From: an uncultured Ruminococcus sp.
GTDB taxonomy: Bacteria > Bacillota > Clostridia > Oscillospirales > Ruminococcaceae
Assembly (NCBI GenBank): GCA_944386525.1
Contig: CALXBL010000002.1
Coordinates: 1 to 64,000 of the forward strand
Reading direction: 5' to 3'
DNA length: 64,000 nt
Shown: piece by piece, positions 1 through 8,387 of the stretch
Layout: every line of letters starts with the position of its first letter
Position numbering within the stretch: the stretch's first letter is position 1
The notes under the pieces: model-generated
The model's input: the letters and a program-made list of their open reading frames with translations, nothing else
Databases searched by the model: none
What the model was told of the DNA's origin: nothing
Program-made: the position numbers and the translations under genes

Positions 1-91
1 CCACTTTCAACAGTGACTGCTTGTTTGTAAATTCCTTTTTAACTTATTTCCCCAATTATTGACAGAGAACCTATTTTTATGCAAATACAAC

Positions 92-120
92 AAAAAAGCA
101 GACTGTAAAAACAGTCTGCC
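92..120 (-). terminator. Rho-independent terminator of the rplK-rplA operon
   Basis: Read on the minus strand, an 8-bp inverted repeat (GCAGACTG / CAGTCTGC) with a short A/T loop is followed by a run of Ts. It lies about 20 bases past the rplA stop. Bases 1-91 hold no gene; rplJ would be the usual next gene beyond the edge, but nothing there identifies its leader. Confidence 0.85.
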
Positions 121-141
121 TTAAAGGTGTTAAATTACAAA

Positions 142-837
142 TCAAACGCCATACTTGTTAGTAGCAACCTTAACGCCAACACCCATAGTAGAGGTAACGG
201 TGCAGGATTTAAGGTAAGTACCCTTAGCTGCAGCCGGCTTAGCCTTTACGATAGCCTCCATGAGAGTTTCGAAGTTCTGCTGGAGCTTTTCAGCACCGAA
301 TGATGCCTTGCCGATAGGGCAGTGGATGATGTTGGTCTTGTCGAGACGGTATTCGATCTTACCAGCCTTAGCCTCAGTAACAGCTTTAGCAACGTCGGGA
401 GTAACGGTACCAGCCTTTGGGTTAGGCATAAGACCTCTCGGACCTAAAACCTTACCAAGACGACCAACCAGACCCATCATATCCGGTGATGCGATAACAA
501 CGTCGAAGTCCATCCAGTTTTCCTTAGTGATCTTGTCAACCAGATCCTGACCGCCAACGTAGTCAGCGCCGGCTGCCTTAGCAGCCTCATACTTATCTTC
601 CTTGCAGAATACGCAGGTACGGATAGTTTTACCGGTACCGTTTGGCAGTACAACTGCGCCGCGAACCTGCTGGTCAGCGTGTCTGGAGTCAACGCCCAGA
701 CGGATGTGAGCTTCTACAGTCTCATCGAATTTTGCCTTTGCATTCTGGCAAACCAAGGTCAGAGCTTCTTCAGAAGCATACTGCTTGGAAGTATCTACAG
801 CCTTCAGGCTGTCAACATATTTCTTTCCGTGTTTCAT
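142..837 (-). CDS. rplA: 50S ribosomal protein L1
   Basis: Structural protein of the mobile L1 stalk of the large subunit; it helps release deacylated tRNA and in many bacteria represses its own operon by binding mRNA. The 231-residue product has full family length, with the conserved stretch [19 protein letters not shown] at about residues 129-147 and a C-terminal GTYLKS...TMGVGV segment. The start has a strong Shine-Dalgarno (CAGGAGGAA) about 5 bases upstream. It is the last gene of rpmG-secE-nusG-rplK-rplA and is followed by a terminator. The 129-base gap to rplK carries a candidate L1-binding site. Confidence 0.98.
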   Translation of the reverse strand: MKHGKKYVDSLKAVDTSKQYASEEALTLVCQNAKAKFDETVEAHIRLGVDSRHADQQVRGAVVLPNGTGKTIRTCVFCKEDKYEAAKAAGADYVGGQDLVDKITKENWMDFDVVIASPDMMGLVGRLGKVLGPRGLMPNPKAGTVTPDVAKAVTEAKAGKIEYRLDKTNIIHCPIGKASFGAEKLQQNFETLMEAIVKAKPAAAKGTYLKSCTVTSTMGVGVKVATNKYGV

Positions 838-855
838 GTTATTCCTCCTGATTAA

Positions 856-910
856 GTGGTAATACCGGTAGCTTCAGCGCTTAGCCGGTTAGCGGAATGT
901 TCCTCCCACC
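856..910 (-). promoter_or_regulatory. Candidate L1-binding mRNA mimic in front of rplA
   Basis: On the minus strand the rplK-rplA gap contains GGTGGGAGG (rc of 902-910) and, about 40 bases on, TTACCAC (rc of 856-862), just before the rplA Shine-Dalgarno. The same two blocks precede rplK. In 23S rRNA the L1 stalk base is framed by GUGGGAGG and an AUACCAC strand, and L1 autoregulates by binding an mRNA copy of that fold. The motif match is seen; the function is inferred. Confidence 0.55.
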
Positions 911-966
911 ATTTGAGAAGACAGAGCCTGCGTTGTTGACGCAACACTCCGCATTCGTTTTCGGTT

Positions 967-1392
967 TTAGTCAACAACAACAATGCCCATAGAACGAGCA
1001 GTACCAGCGATCATGCTCATAGCTGCTTCCAGGGAACCAGCATTCAGGTCAGGCATTTTTTGTTCAGCGATCTTCTGGATCTGTTCCTTGGTGATGTTAG
1101 CAACCTTCTTCTTGTTTGGCTCACCTGAAGCGCTCTCAATACCGCAAGCCTTTTTGATAAGAACGGCTGCGGGAGGAGTTTTGGTGATGAAAGTGAAAGA
1201 ACGGTCTGCATAAACAGTGATAACGACCGGAATGATCATACCGATATCGTTCTTAGTTCTTTCGTTGAATTCCTTGGTGAATGCCATGATATTTACACCG
1301 TGCTGACCCAGTGCAGGACCAACAGGCGGAGCAGGTGTTGCCTTACCTGCGGGAATCTGAAGCTTAATATATCCAGTAACTTTCTGTGCCAT
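967..1392 (-). CDS. rplK: 50S ribosomal protein L11
   Basis: Ribosomal protein of the GTPase-associated centre, binding 23S rRNA with the L10/L12 stalk. The 141-residue product carries the Pro-rich N-terminal motif [19 protein letters not shown] and [11 protein letters not shown] in the middle. An in-frame ATG 15 bases further upstream was rejected because it lies inside the Shine-Dalgarno GGAGGTG; translation from 1392 gives [10 protein letters not shown], the family-typical start. It sits between nusG and rplA, the canonical order. Confidence 0.98.
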   Translation of the reverse strand: MAQKVTGYIKLQIPAGKATPAPPVGPALGQHGVNIMAFTKEFNERTKNDIGMIIPVVITVYADRSFTFITKTPPAAVLIKKACGIESASGEPNKKKVANITKEQIQKIAEQKMPDLNAGSLEAAMSMIAGTARSMGIVVVD

Positions 1393-1410
1393 GCTGCACA
1401 CCTCCATAAT

Positions 1411-1453
1411 GTGGTAAATGGCGGGAGCGCATTAATTGCGGATCCCTCCCACC
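1411..1453 (-). promoter_or_regulatory. Second candidate L1-binding mimic, in front of rplK
   Basis: The minus-strand nusG-rplK gap contains GGTGGGAGG (rc of 1445-1453) followed by TTACCAC (rc of 1411-1417), the same pair of blocks seen before rplA. They bracket a hairpin-forming stretch and end just before the rplK Shine-Dalgarno, so binding could block ribosome loading. The resemblance to the L1 stalk base of 23S rRNA is direct; regulation is inference. Confidence 0.55.
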
Positions 1454-1483
1454 GGAATCGTTTGATTCCGTATTGAATGCGTC

Positions 1484-2011
1484 TTAATCATCCAGCTTAA
1501 CGACCTGGTTAAGAGCCAGGGTAGCCGGAGTTTCCCGACCGAACATAGAGATCATAACATCTACATTGCCCGCGTCGAGATCAATATTTTGTACGATACC
1601 GGTAAAGCCGTCCATAGCAGTGCCGATGATAGTAACAGCATCGCCAACAGCGTAATTAACAGTAACGGTTGTACCGAGATCCACACCGAGCGCCTCAACT
1701 TCCTTTTCGGAGAGAGGAGTCGGTTCTGATGCAGGGCCTACAAATCCTGTGACACCACGGATATTTTTCACGATATGCCAAGAGTCATCTGTATAGACCA
1801 TTTTCAGCAAAACATAACTAGGGAACGTTTTGCGTTCCACTTCTTTAACTTTGCCGTCGTTGATTTCCGTCACCCTTTCAGTAGGAACTTTTACTTCAAG
1901 AATCAGATCGTGAAGCTTACGGTTTTCTACAACCTTTTCGATATCCTGAGCCACTTTATTTTCGTAGCCGGAGTAGGTGTGGATAACATACCACTTTGCA
2001 GTTTGTGCCAT
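1484..2011 (-). CDS. nusG: Transcription termination/antitermination factor NusG
   Basis: RNA polymerase-associated elongation factor that couples transcription to Rho or the ribosome. The 175-residue protein begins MAQTAKWYVIHTYSGYENKV, the NGN-domain hallmark, and ends in a KOW domain (GDAVTIIGTAMDGFTGIV, about residues 120-140). An upstream ATG (MTGGNI...) was rejected because the Shine-Dalgarno AGGAGG lies between the two starts. It is cotranscribed with secE upstream and rplK downstream, as in most bacteria. Confidence 0.98.
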   Translation of the reverse strand: MAQTAKWYVIHTYSGYENKVAQDIEKVVENRKLHDLILEVKVPTERVTEINDGKVKEVERKTFPSYVLLKMVYTDDSWHIVKNIRGVTGFVGPASEPTPLSEKEVEALGVDLGTTVTVNYAVGDAVTIIGTAMDGFTGIVQNIDLDAGNVDVMISMFGRETPATLALNQVVKLDD

Positions 2012-2063
2012 AATATTTCCTCCTGTCAAATTTGATGGTGCGGTTTTTTAAGATGGATCTTCA

Positions 2064-2384
2064 TCAGAGATTCATCAGGAAATTAAGAAGTCTGAGGAAA
2101 GCGGTGTCTATGCCGAACATAAGCAGACTGCCCAGAACAACAACGCTCAGTACAACTGTAGTGTTATTGAAAACAGTTTTCTTTGTTGGCCAGGATACAC
2201 GCTTAAATTCACGCTTCAGGTCTTTAAACCAGTTAGCAATCCTGGAAAATACATTTTTCTTATCCTTGTCAGACTTTTTGGATTTCTTGGAGTCTGCATC
2301 TGATTTTGCCTTTTTAGCTTCCTTCTTGGCAAGCTTGGCAGCTTCCTTTTCGGAGAGCTCAGTGTCTTTGATATTTTCAGACAT
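2064..2384 (-). CDS. secE: Preprotein translocase subunit SecE
   Basis: Essential clamp subunit of the SecYEG channel in the inner membrane. The 106-residue protein has a long Lys/Glu/Asp-rich N-terminal extension (about residues 1-48), the conserved cytoplasmic segment FKDLKREFKRVSWPTKKTV, and one C-terminal transmembrane helix (about residues 72-92), the single-helix type of Gram-positives. Start chosen at MSENIK, 10 bases after GGAGG; an ATG seven codons upstream overlaps the rpmG stop. It lies between rpmG and nusG. Confidence 0.95.
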   Translation of the reverse strand: MSENIKDTELSEKEAAKLAKKEAKKAKSDADSKKSKKSDKDKKNVFSRIANWFKDLKREFKRVSWPTKKTVFNNTTVVLSVVVLGSLLMFGIDTAFLRLLNFLMNL

Positions 2385-2404
2385 TGTCTCAGAACCTCCA
2401 ATCA

Positions 2405-2554
2405 TTACTTTGTTTCTTTGTGCAAAGTATGCTTCCGGCAGAACTTACAGTGCTTGTTCATCTCAATACGTTCGGGATTATTGCGCTTGTTCTTCTTGGT
2501 TACATAATTGCGGCGCTTGCACTCTGTACAAGCCAAAGTTACCTTCACTCTCAT
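2405..2554 (-). CDS. rpmG: 50S ribosomal protein L33
   Basis: A 49-residue basic protein, [20 protein letters not shown]..., with two CxxC pairs (C9/C12 and C36/C39) that bind zinc, so this is the zinc-containing (C+) form of L33. A strong Shine-Dalgarno (AGGAGGTG) sits 6 bases before the ATG. It is the first gene of the operon, about 130 bases after the promoter, with secE following directly. Confidence 0.96.
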   Translation of the reverse strand: MRVKVTLACTECKRRNYVTKKNKRNNPERIEMNKHCKFCRKHTLHKETK

Positions 2555-2686
2555 TATCGGCACCTCCTGATCTTATTCTTCTCTCGCAAGGCAAATAAGC
2601 CTTCCGAGCCGTTTGCCTCCCTCCGGATACGGGGATGACTGCATATAAACAGGCATAAAAATAAACCCCATACAAGAGGTAGTACA

Positions 2687-2715
2687 AGTATACCACACTT
2701 GAAGCCTCTTGTCAA
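2687..2715 (-). promoter_or_regulatory. Sigma-A promoter of rpmG-secE-nusG-rplK-rplA
   Basis: Minus-strand TTGACA (rc of 2710-2715), 17-base spacer, TATACT (rc of 2687-2692), with an extended -10 TG. It is near consensus and points into rpmG. Confidence 0.9.
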
Positions 2716-2805
2716 GGCTTTTTTTCATTTTTTCAAAAAACAGGTGATTTACGGTTTGTCTGGGGAGGCTTTTGTAAAAAAATGTTGGGTATGATAGAAA
2801 AAGAC

Positions 2806-2834
2806 TTGCACTGTTTTGTAAAATGTGTTAAAAT
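2806..2834 (+). promoter_or_regulatory. Sigma-A promoter upstream of ddl
   Basis: TTGCAC (2806-2811), 17-base spacer, TAAAAT (2829-2834), with TG before the -10. It is back to back with the divergent rpmG promoter. Confidence 0.8.
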
Positions 2835-2912
2835 AAAATAGGTAGTGCATTCATTATGGAGTTTATTCCATATAAATGTATCAGCTTGCAATTGAGAGGA
2901 GATAATATAGCA

Positions 2913-3986
2913 ATGGCAAAAATTCGTGTAGCCGTACTTTTTGGCGGCGTTTCAAGCGAGCATGATGTTTCGCTGATGTCTGCAACAAACGTTATTAACA
3001 GCATCCCTAAAGATAAATATGATGTCATTTGCATCGGCATTACAAAAAAAGGCAGATGGCTGTATTTTCCGGGAGATGTAAATGAGATCGCCTCTGGTGT
3101 GTGGGAAAAGAATCCCGACTGCACTGCGGCTGTTATCTCTCCCGATCCTATACACAAGGGCATCATCACCATCGAAAACGGCGAGACATACATGAAGAAG
3201 ATAGATGTTGTGTTTCCTGTTCTCCACGGCAGAAATGGTGAGGACGGCAGACTCCAGGGTCTGCTTGAAATGGCAAAGCTCCCGTTTGTTGGCTGCGGTA
3301 CTATAAGCAGTGCCATGTGCATGGATAAGTGCGTAACACATACGCTGCTTGATTGTAATGGCATAAGAACAGCAAGGTGGACATATGTCCGTCAGAAGGA
3401 TATAAACCATCTTGACAAAAAATGCCGTGAAGCAGGCGAGAAGCTGGGATTTCCGGTATTCGTAAAGCCGGCAAATGCAGGTTCATCTGTAGGTGTCAAT
3501 AAGGCAAGAAACCTTGAAGAACTGAAGGACGCTGTACAGATAGCCTTTACACACGACTCCAAGGTTGTAATTGAGGAATTCATAAGCGGCAAGGAACTGG
3601 AGGTTGCCGTATTCGGCTACGACGCTCCTTTTGCTTCATATGTAGGCGAGATAGAGCCGGCTGCTGATTTCTACGACTACGACGACAAGTATATCAACGG
3701 CTCATCAAAGCTCCACATCCCAGCAAGGATTGATGAAAAACAGTCCGATGAAATAAGAAGCATAGCTGTCGAGGCTTATCAGATTATGGGCTGCAAGGGT
3801 CTTTCGAGAGTTGACTTCTTCCTCACAGACGACGGAACTATCTATCTTAATGAGATAAATACAATGCCTGGATTTACAAATATCAGTATGTATCCAAAGC
3901 TGATGGAAAATTTCGGCATGAGCCAGAGCTATCTTGTTGATAAGCTCATTGAACAGGCTATTGAAAATACAGAGCGTGTTCACTGA
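2913..3986 (+). CDS. ddl: D-alanine--D-alanine ligase
   Basis: Cytoplasmic ATP-dependent ligase making D-Ala-D-Ala for peptidoglycan precursors. The 357-residue protein has the N-terminal substrate loop VLFGGVSSEHDVS, the signature HGRNGEDGRLQGLLE (about residues 99-113) and an ATP-grasp domain with GSSVGV and the metal-binding segment LNEINTMPGFT. Start chosen at MAKIRVAV because GAGAGGAGA precedes it; an upstream in-frame ATG at 2856 would add 19 residues with no family counterpart. The next gene, murI, supplies another D-amino acid for the wall. Confidence 0.97.
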   Translation: MAKIRVAVLFGGVSSEHDVSLMSATNVINSIPKDKYDVICIGITKKGRWLYFPGDVNEIASGVWEKNPDCTAAVISPDPIHKGIITIENGETYMKKIDVVFPVLHGRNGEDGRLQGLLEMAKLPFVGCGTISSAMCMDKCVTHTLLDCNGIRTARWTYVRQKDINHLDKKCREAGEKLGFPVFVKPANAGSSVGVNKARNLEELKDAVQIAFTHDSKVVIEEFISGKELEVAVFGYDAPFASYVGEIEPAADFYDYDDKYINGSSKLHIPARIDEKQSDEIRSIAVEAYQIMGCKGLSRVDFFLTDDGTIYLNEINTMPGFTNISMYPKLMENFGMSQSYLVDKLIEQAIENTERVH

Positions 3987-4015
3987 CAGGTGGACATTCG
4001 GAAAGGAGAACTGCC

Positions 4016-4837
4016 TTGGCAGCAACAGACAGCATCAGAGATTACGCCATAGGCGTGTTTGATTCGGGAATGGGCGGACTTACGGCTGTCCAGGAGCTTA
4101 ACCGGATACTGCCAAATGAGAACATAATATATTTCGGCGATACTGCAAGGATACCATATGGCAGCAGAAGCCGTGAGACTATACTCAGATATGCGGCTGA
4201 GGACGTGGCTTTCCTTAGACAGCATGAAATAAAGATGATAATCGCAGCCTGCGGAACGGTAAGCTCCATGGCGCTTGATACTCCCATTGTGGAGGATATG
4301 CCCTTTACGGGAGTTATAGCTCCTGCAATAGAGGCTGCGTGTTCAGCCACAAAGAAAAAAAGAGTGGGCATAATAGGTACACCTGCCACCATAAAGAGCG
4401 GCAGCTATATTAGAGCCGCAGCAGCCACTCATCCCGACGTTATGATAATACCGCAGGCTTGTCCGCTGTTGGTTCATCTTGTTGAAAACGGATATACCGC
4501 CTTTGACGATCCGGTGACAAGGCTTGTGGCTGAGGAATATCTCACTCCTGTTAAAAAGGAAAATGTGGACGTTCTTATTCTGGGCTGCACGCACTATCCG
4601 GTCATAGCTGATATTATCGGTGATATTATGGGTGAGGGCGTAAGGCTCATCTCAGCAGGCGCAGAGGCTGCAAAGTTTGCAAAGAAATGCCTTATGAAAC
4701 AAGACCTTCTTACCAGCAGGTCTGAAAAGGGTAAAAATACTTATTATGTAAGCGACAGTACAGAGATGTTTGAGGAAAATGCACGCTATTTTCTCCATGA
4801 GGAAGTCCACGGCGACGTTTTCAGAAGCAATTTCTGA
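4016..4837 (+). CDS. murI: Glutamate racemase (TTG start)
   Basis: Cofactor-independent racemase producing D-glutamate for peptidoglycan. The 273-residue protein has the N-terminal FDSGMGGLT motif (Asp16) and the two catalytic cysteines, C79 in IIAACGTVSS and C191 in LGCTHYP. The first cysteine motif is CGT where most family members have CNT. Translation starts at TTG, 7 bases after AAGGAGAA; no ATG gives a complete N-terminus. It follows ddl by 29 bases and is probably cotranscribed with it. Confidence 0.93.
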   Translation: MAATDSIRDYAIGVFDSGMGGLTAVQELNRILPNENIIYFGDTARIPYGSRSRETILRYAAEDVAFLRQHEIKMIIAACGTVSSMALDTPIVEDMPFTGVIAPAIEAACSATKKKRVGIIGTPATIKSGSYIRAAAATHPDVMIIPQACPLLVHLVENGYTAFDDPVTRLVAEEYLTPVKKENVDVLILGCTHYPVIADIIGDIMGEGVRLISAGAEAAKFAKKCLMKQDLLTSRSEKGKNTYYVSDSTEMFEENARYFLHEEVHGDVFRSNF

Positions 4838-4882
4838 TATACTAATATTAATAATAATGCACATAATACAAAGGAGCACAAA

Positions 4883-5308
4883 ATGGAACAGGTTAATCTG
4901 AAGCTGCGCAGTGTTCTTGATTCGGATGACGATCACTCCGAAACAGAGCTTATGACCGAGGGCACTATGGCGAAAGACGGTGATATGTGGGTGATAACCT
5001 ACGAGGACTCCGATGCTACGGGCTTTGAAGGCTCAACTACTACTATAAAAGCTGACGGTGATAGGCTGGTATCTATCGAGAGGACAGGTACTGCAAGCTC
5101 CAATCTGGTCATTGAAACAGGAAAAAAGCACTTCTGTCTTTATGGAACGCCCTATGGCGATATAACTGTGGGAATATTTACCCACACAATTAATAATAAG
5201 CTGTCTGAAAAAGGCGGTAAACTTTATCTGAAATATACTATCGACGTAAATTCTGCGTATATGTCTGATAATGAAATATATCTTGATATTGAGAAGATCA
5301 AGTCGTAA
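4883..5308 (+). CDS. DUF1934 domain protein (YwiB-like)
   Basis: A 141-residue protein without signal peptide or membrane helix, rich in alternating polar/hydrophobic beta-strand segments (GTMAKDGDMWVITYEDS, GDRLVSIERTG, NLVIETGKKHFCLYGTPYGD). This matches the small beta-barrel family DUF1934, whose Bacillus member YwiB is also encoded directly before argS. The function is unknown. It begins 45 bases after murI with a good Shine-Dalgarno (AAAGGAG), and argS starts 16 bases after its stop. Confidence 0.8.
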   Translation: MEQVNLKLRSVLDSDDDHSETELMTEGTMAKDGDMWVITYEDSDATGFEGSTTTIKADGDRLVSIERTGTASSNLVIETGKKHFCLYGTPYGDITVGIFTHTINNKLSEKGGKLYLKYTIDVNSAYMSDNEIYLDIEKIKS

Positions 5309-5324
5309 GAAAGAGGAATGTGAA

Positions 5325-7016
5325 ATGGCAAATTGTATAAAGCTTGCTTCTGAAGAGCTGAAAGGATTGCTGCTGGACGCTGTGGGACGTCTTGCAGCTG
5401 ATGGAAAAGTTCCTGCTGAACCGCTGCCGGAGTTTGGGATTGAGATACCAGCTGATAAGTCGCACGGAGACTTTGCATCAAATCTGGCTATGGTCAGCGC
5501 TAAAGCTTTCCGTATGCCTCCGAGGAATATCGCTTCGCTTATTTGTGAGGCGCTCATGCTCGAGGGCAGCTCTTTTGAGAGAGCTGAGGTAGCAGGACCC
5601 GGATTCATCAATCTTTTCCTGAGAAAGAGTTGGTTTTCCGGTGTTGTGAAGAACGTTCTTGAGGAAAAGGAAGACTACGGCAAAACTACCACCGGAAACG
5701 GTAAGCGTGTGCTTGTGGAATTCGTATCTGCAAATCCGACAGGTCCGATGCACGTGGGCAACGCAAGAGGAGGCGCTTTAGGCGACAGTCTGGCTGAAAT
5801 ACTCATCTGGGCAGGCTACGACACACAGCGTGAATTCTACATCAACGACGCCGGCAACCAGATTGAGAAGTTTGCAACATCTCTGGAGGTGCGCTATCTC
5901 CAGCATTTCGATCCGTCTGTTGAAATGCCTGAGGACGCCTACCACGGTGCGGATATTACCGAGCACGCTGAGAATTTTATTGCCGAATACGGCGATAAGT
6001 ACGTATCTGCCGATCAGAAGGAGAGGAGAGACGCTCTGGTACAGTTCGCACTCCCGAAGAATGTGGCAGGTCTGGAACGTGACCTTGGAAAGTACCGTAT
6101 CGTATACGACAACTGGTTCAGCGAGAGTACGCTCCACAAAAACGGCAGCGTCAAGAATATCGTTGAACAACTCACAAAGCGTGGCTATACCTATGAGCAG
6201 GAGGGTGCTGTCTGGTTCAAGGCGACCGAATTCGGCGCTGATAAGGACTTCGTGCTTGTCCGTGCAAACGGCATACCCACCTATATCGTGCCGGATATCG
6301 CATACCACTACGACAAGCTGGTGACAAGAGGCTACGATAAGGCCATCGACATTCTCGGCGCCGACCACCACGGCTACGTCCCAAGACTCAAGGCAGCCCT
6401 TACGGCTCTGGGCGTTGACGCCGGCAGACTCGATGTTGTACTCATGCAGATGGTAATGCTCATGCGTGACGGTCAGGTTGTGAAGCTCTCAAAGAGAAGC
6501 GGCAAGGCTATAACTCTTGTAACTCTGCTTGAGGAAATACCGATAGATGCTGCAAGATTCTTCTTCAACACACGTGAGGCGAATTCACACTTTGAATTTG
6601 ACCTTGACCTGGCAGTTGAACAGTCCTCCCAGAATCCGGTGTATTATGTACAGTATGCTCATGCGAGAATTTGCAGTATACTGAGAAATATGGCTGACGA
6701 AGGCGTATCGGCTGAGGGTGCGGATACATCACTGCTGGATCTGCTCGGCAAGCCTCAGGAGATAGAGCTTATCCGCCATATTGCAGCTCTCCCGACGGAG
6801 ATCGACAGCGCTGCAAAATATTACGATCCGTCAAAAATTACAAAGTATGCAACTGAGCTTGCAACTCTCTTCCACAAGTTCTATGACGGATGCAGCGTAA
6901 AGCACGCTGAAACTCTTGAACTCAGACTTGCAAGACTCATGCTCTGCAACGCCGCAAGACAAACTCTCAGAAATACGCTTAGTATTCTGAAAATAGATTG
7001 TCCGGAGAAGATGTGA
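5325..7016 (+). CDS. argS: Arginine--tRNA ligase
   Basis: Class I aminoacyl-tRNA synthetase charging tRNA-Arg. The 563-residue protein has the N-terminal additional domain, the HIGH-type motif HVGNARGG (about residues 145-152), a KMSKS-equivalent VKLSKRSGKA and the C-terminal DALR anticodon-binding domain. The upstream ATG at 5271 lies inside the DUF1934 gene; MANCIKLAS at 5325 follows AAGAGGAA and was chosen. Full family length. Confidence 0.97.
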   Translation: MANCIKLASEELKGLLLDAVGRLAADGKVPAEPLPEFGIEIPADKSHGDFASNLAMVSAKAFRMPPRNIASLICEALMLEGSSFERAEVAGPGFINLFLRKSWFSGVVKNVLEEKEDYGKTTTGNGKRVLVEFVSANPTGPMHVGNARGGALGDSLAEILIWAGYDTQREFYINDAGNQIEKFATSLEVRYLQHFDPSVEMPEDAYHGADITEHAENFIAEYGDKYVSADQKERRDALVQFALPKNVAGLERDLGKYRIVYDNWFSESTLHKNGSVKNIVEQLTKRGYTYEQEGAVWFKATEFGADKDFVLVRANGIPTYIVPDIAYHYDKLVTRGYDKAIDILGADHHGYVPRLKAALTALGVDAGRLDVVLMQMVMLMRDGQVVKLSKRSGKAITLVTLLEEIPIDAARFFFNTREANSHFEFDLDLAVEQSSQNPVYYVQYAHARICSILRNMADEGVSAEGADTSLLDLLGKPQEIELIRHIAALPTEIDSAAKYYDPSKITKYATELATLFHKFYDGCSVKHAETLELRLARLMLCNAARQTLRNTLSILKIDCPEKM

Positions 7017-7152
7017 TACAGCATACAGTTACATTTTGGTTACAATAATGGAAAATAAAGTATCAATAACCGGAAGAATGCGGAAAAACGTGAGCTTTAT
7101 TGTGAATTTTATTGAAGTTTAACAAAAAATCCATATATTGAGGAGCGTGATG

Positions 7153-7161
7153 TGTTACAAT
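7153..7161 (+). promoter_or_regulatory. Possible extended -10 promoter before the PucR-type regulator
   Basis: TGTTACAAT matches an extended -10 but has no good -35. The 237-base gap 7017-7253 holds no gene. Downstream bases 7175-7225 contain short inverted repeats (GGATG / CATCC) and could fold, but match no riboswitch I recognise. Confidence 0.35.
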
Positions 7162-7253
7162 TTGTAATATGTTGAAACGCTGCCTTTTAGGATGGCGCAG
7201 CATCGGGCGAAGTCATCCGTAATATACGACAACATAGTGAAAGGATGTTTTAA

Positions 7254-8339
7254 ATGTCAAACAGATTATTTCAGGGCCTTGTTCATCAGATGAGAGATAC
7301 TATCGACGCTACGGTTGGAGTTGTGGACGATACTGCAACTATTATTGCCTGCAGCGACCTTGCAAAGATAGGTACCACAAATGAGTTTGTATCCCTCGAT
7401 CTCAGCGATGTACATGACATATTTATTCGTGATGGATACACCTACAAGCCATTCGGCTCACGCACAAAGCCTGAATATGCCGTATTTGTAGAGGGCACAG
7501 ACGATATAGCAGCTAAGTATGCTAATATCCTGGCAATCTCCCTCTACAATATCAAACAGTATTATGACGAAAAGTACGACCGCAACAACTTCATCAAGAA
7601 TGTGGTGCTCGACAACGTTCTGCCGGGCGATATTGTCATCAAGGCAAGAGAGCTTCACTTCAGCGCAGAAGTGAGCCGTGTTGTTCTGCTTATACGCATT
7701 GTATCAGCAAATGAAGTTTCTGCTTACGATGTTATCCAGAACCTGTTCCCTGATAAGAATAAGGACTTTGTATTCACCATCTCCGAAACAGATATAGTTC
7801 TGGTTAAGGAGATAAAGGGACTCGTTGATACAAAGGATCTTGAAAAGCTTGCACGTTCCATCGCTGACACACTAAGCAGCGAATTCTACACAAGAGTAAA
7901 CGTTGGTATCGGTACTATCGTAAACAACGTAAAGGAACTGTCACGCTCATTCAAGGAAGCACAGATGGCAATTGAGGTCGGCAAGGTGTTCGACACCAAC
8001 GAGACTATCATGAGCTACGACAACCTGGGTATTGCAAGACTCATCTACAACCTGCCGACAACTCTCTGCGAGATATTCCTCAAGGAAGTGTTCAAGAGAG
8101 GCAGCATTGAGTCGCTCGACCATGAAACACTGTTTACTATCCAGAAGTTCTTTGAGAACAATCTTAACGTATCCGAAACATCACGAAAGCTGTTCGTACA
8201 CCGCAACACACTGGTGTATCGTCTTGAGAAGATCAAGAAGCTTACAGGACTCGATCTGCGTGAATTCGACCATGCGATAATATTCAAGATCGCACTTATG
8301 GTAAAACGCTATCTGTCAGCTAACCCTGCAAAGTTCTAA
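7254..8339 (+). CDS. PucR/CdaR-type helix-turn-helix regulator
   Basis: A 361-residue soluble protein. The C-terminus has the PucR-family helix-turn-helix SRKLFVHRNTLVYRLEKIKK (about residues 312-331), ending near the usual family terminus. The centre (about residues 170-250) resembles the GGDEF-like domain of CdaR/PucR proteins (FYTRVNVGIGTIVNNVKEL). Its target cannot be told from sequence. It precedes ftsE by only 48 bases with no terminator, so it probably shares a transcript with the ftsEX cell-division module and may regulate it. Shine-Dalgarno GAAAGGATG fits the ATG. Confidence 0.8.
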   Translation: MSNRLFQGLVHQMRDTIDATVGVVDDTATIIACSDLAKIGTTNEFVSLDLSDVHDIFIRDGYTYKPFGSRTKPEYAVFVEGTDDIAAKYANILAISLYNIKQYYDEKYDRNNFIKNVVLDNVLPGDIVIKARELHFSAEVSRVVLLIRIVSANEVSAYDVIQNLFPDKNKDFVFTISETDIVLVKEIKGLVDTKDLEKLARSIADTLSSEFYTRVNVGIGTIVNNVKELSRSFKEAQMAIEVGKVFDTNETIMSYDNLGIARLIYNLPTTLCEIFLKEVFKRGSIESLDHETLFTIQKFFENNLNVSETSRKLFVHRNTLVYRLEKIKKLTGLDLREFDHAIIFKIALMVKRYLSANPAKF

Positions 8340-8387
8340 GGAGCGTTTCGGCAGAAAATTATTCTGTGAAAGGAATTGTGGGAAACC

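Noticed and set aside
1-91. L10 leader or rplJ promoter at the left edge
   Set aside because: Only a weak TTGCAT with a poor -10 is visible and the diagnostic region would lie beyond the window.
7017-7253. Riboswitch before the PucR-type regulator
   Set aside because: Short inverted repeats exist, but no known aptamer core and no terminator or sequestering helix could be identified.
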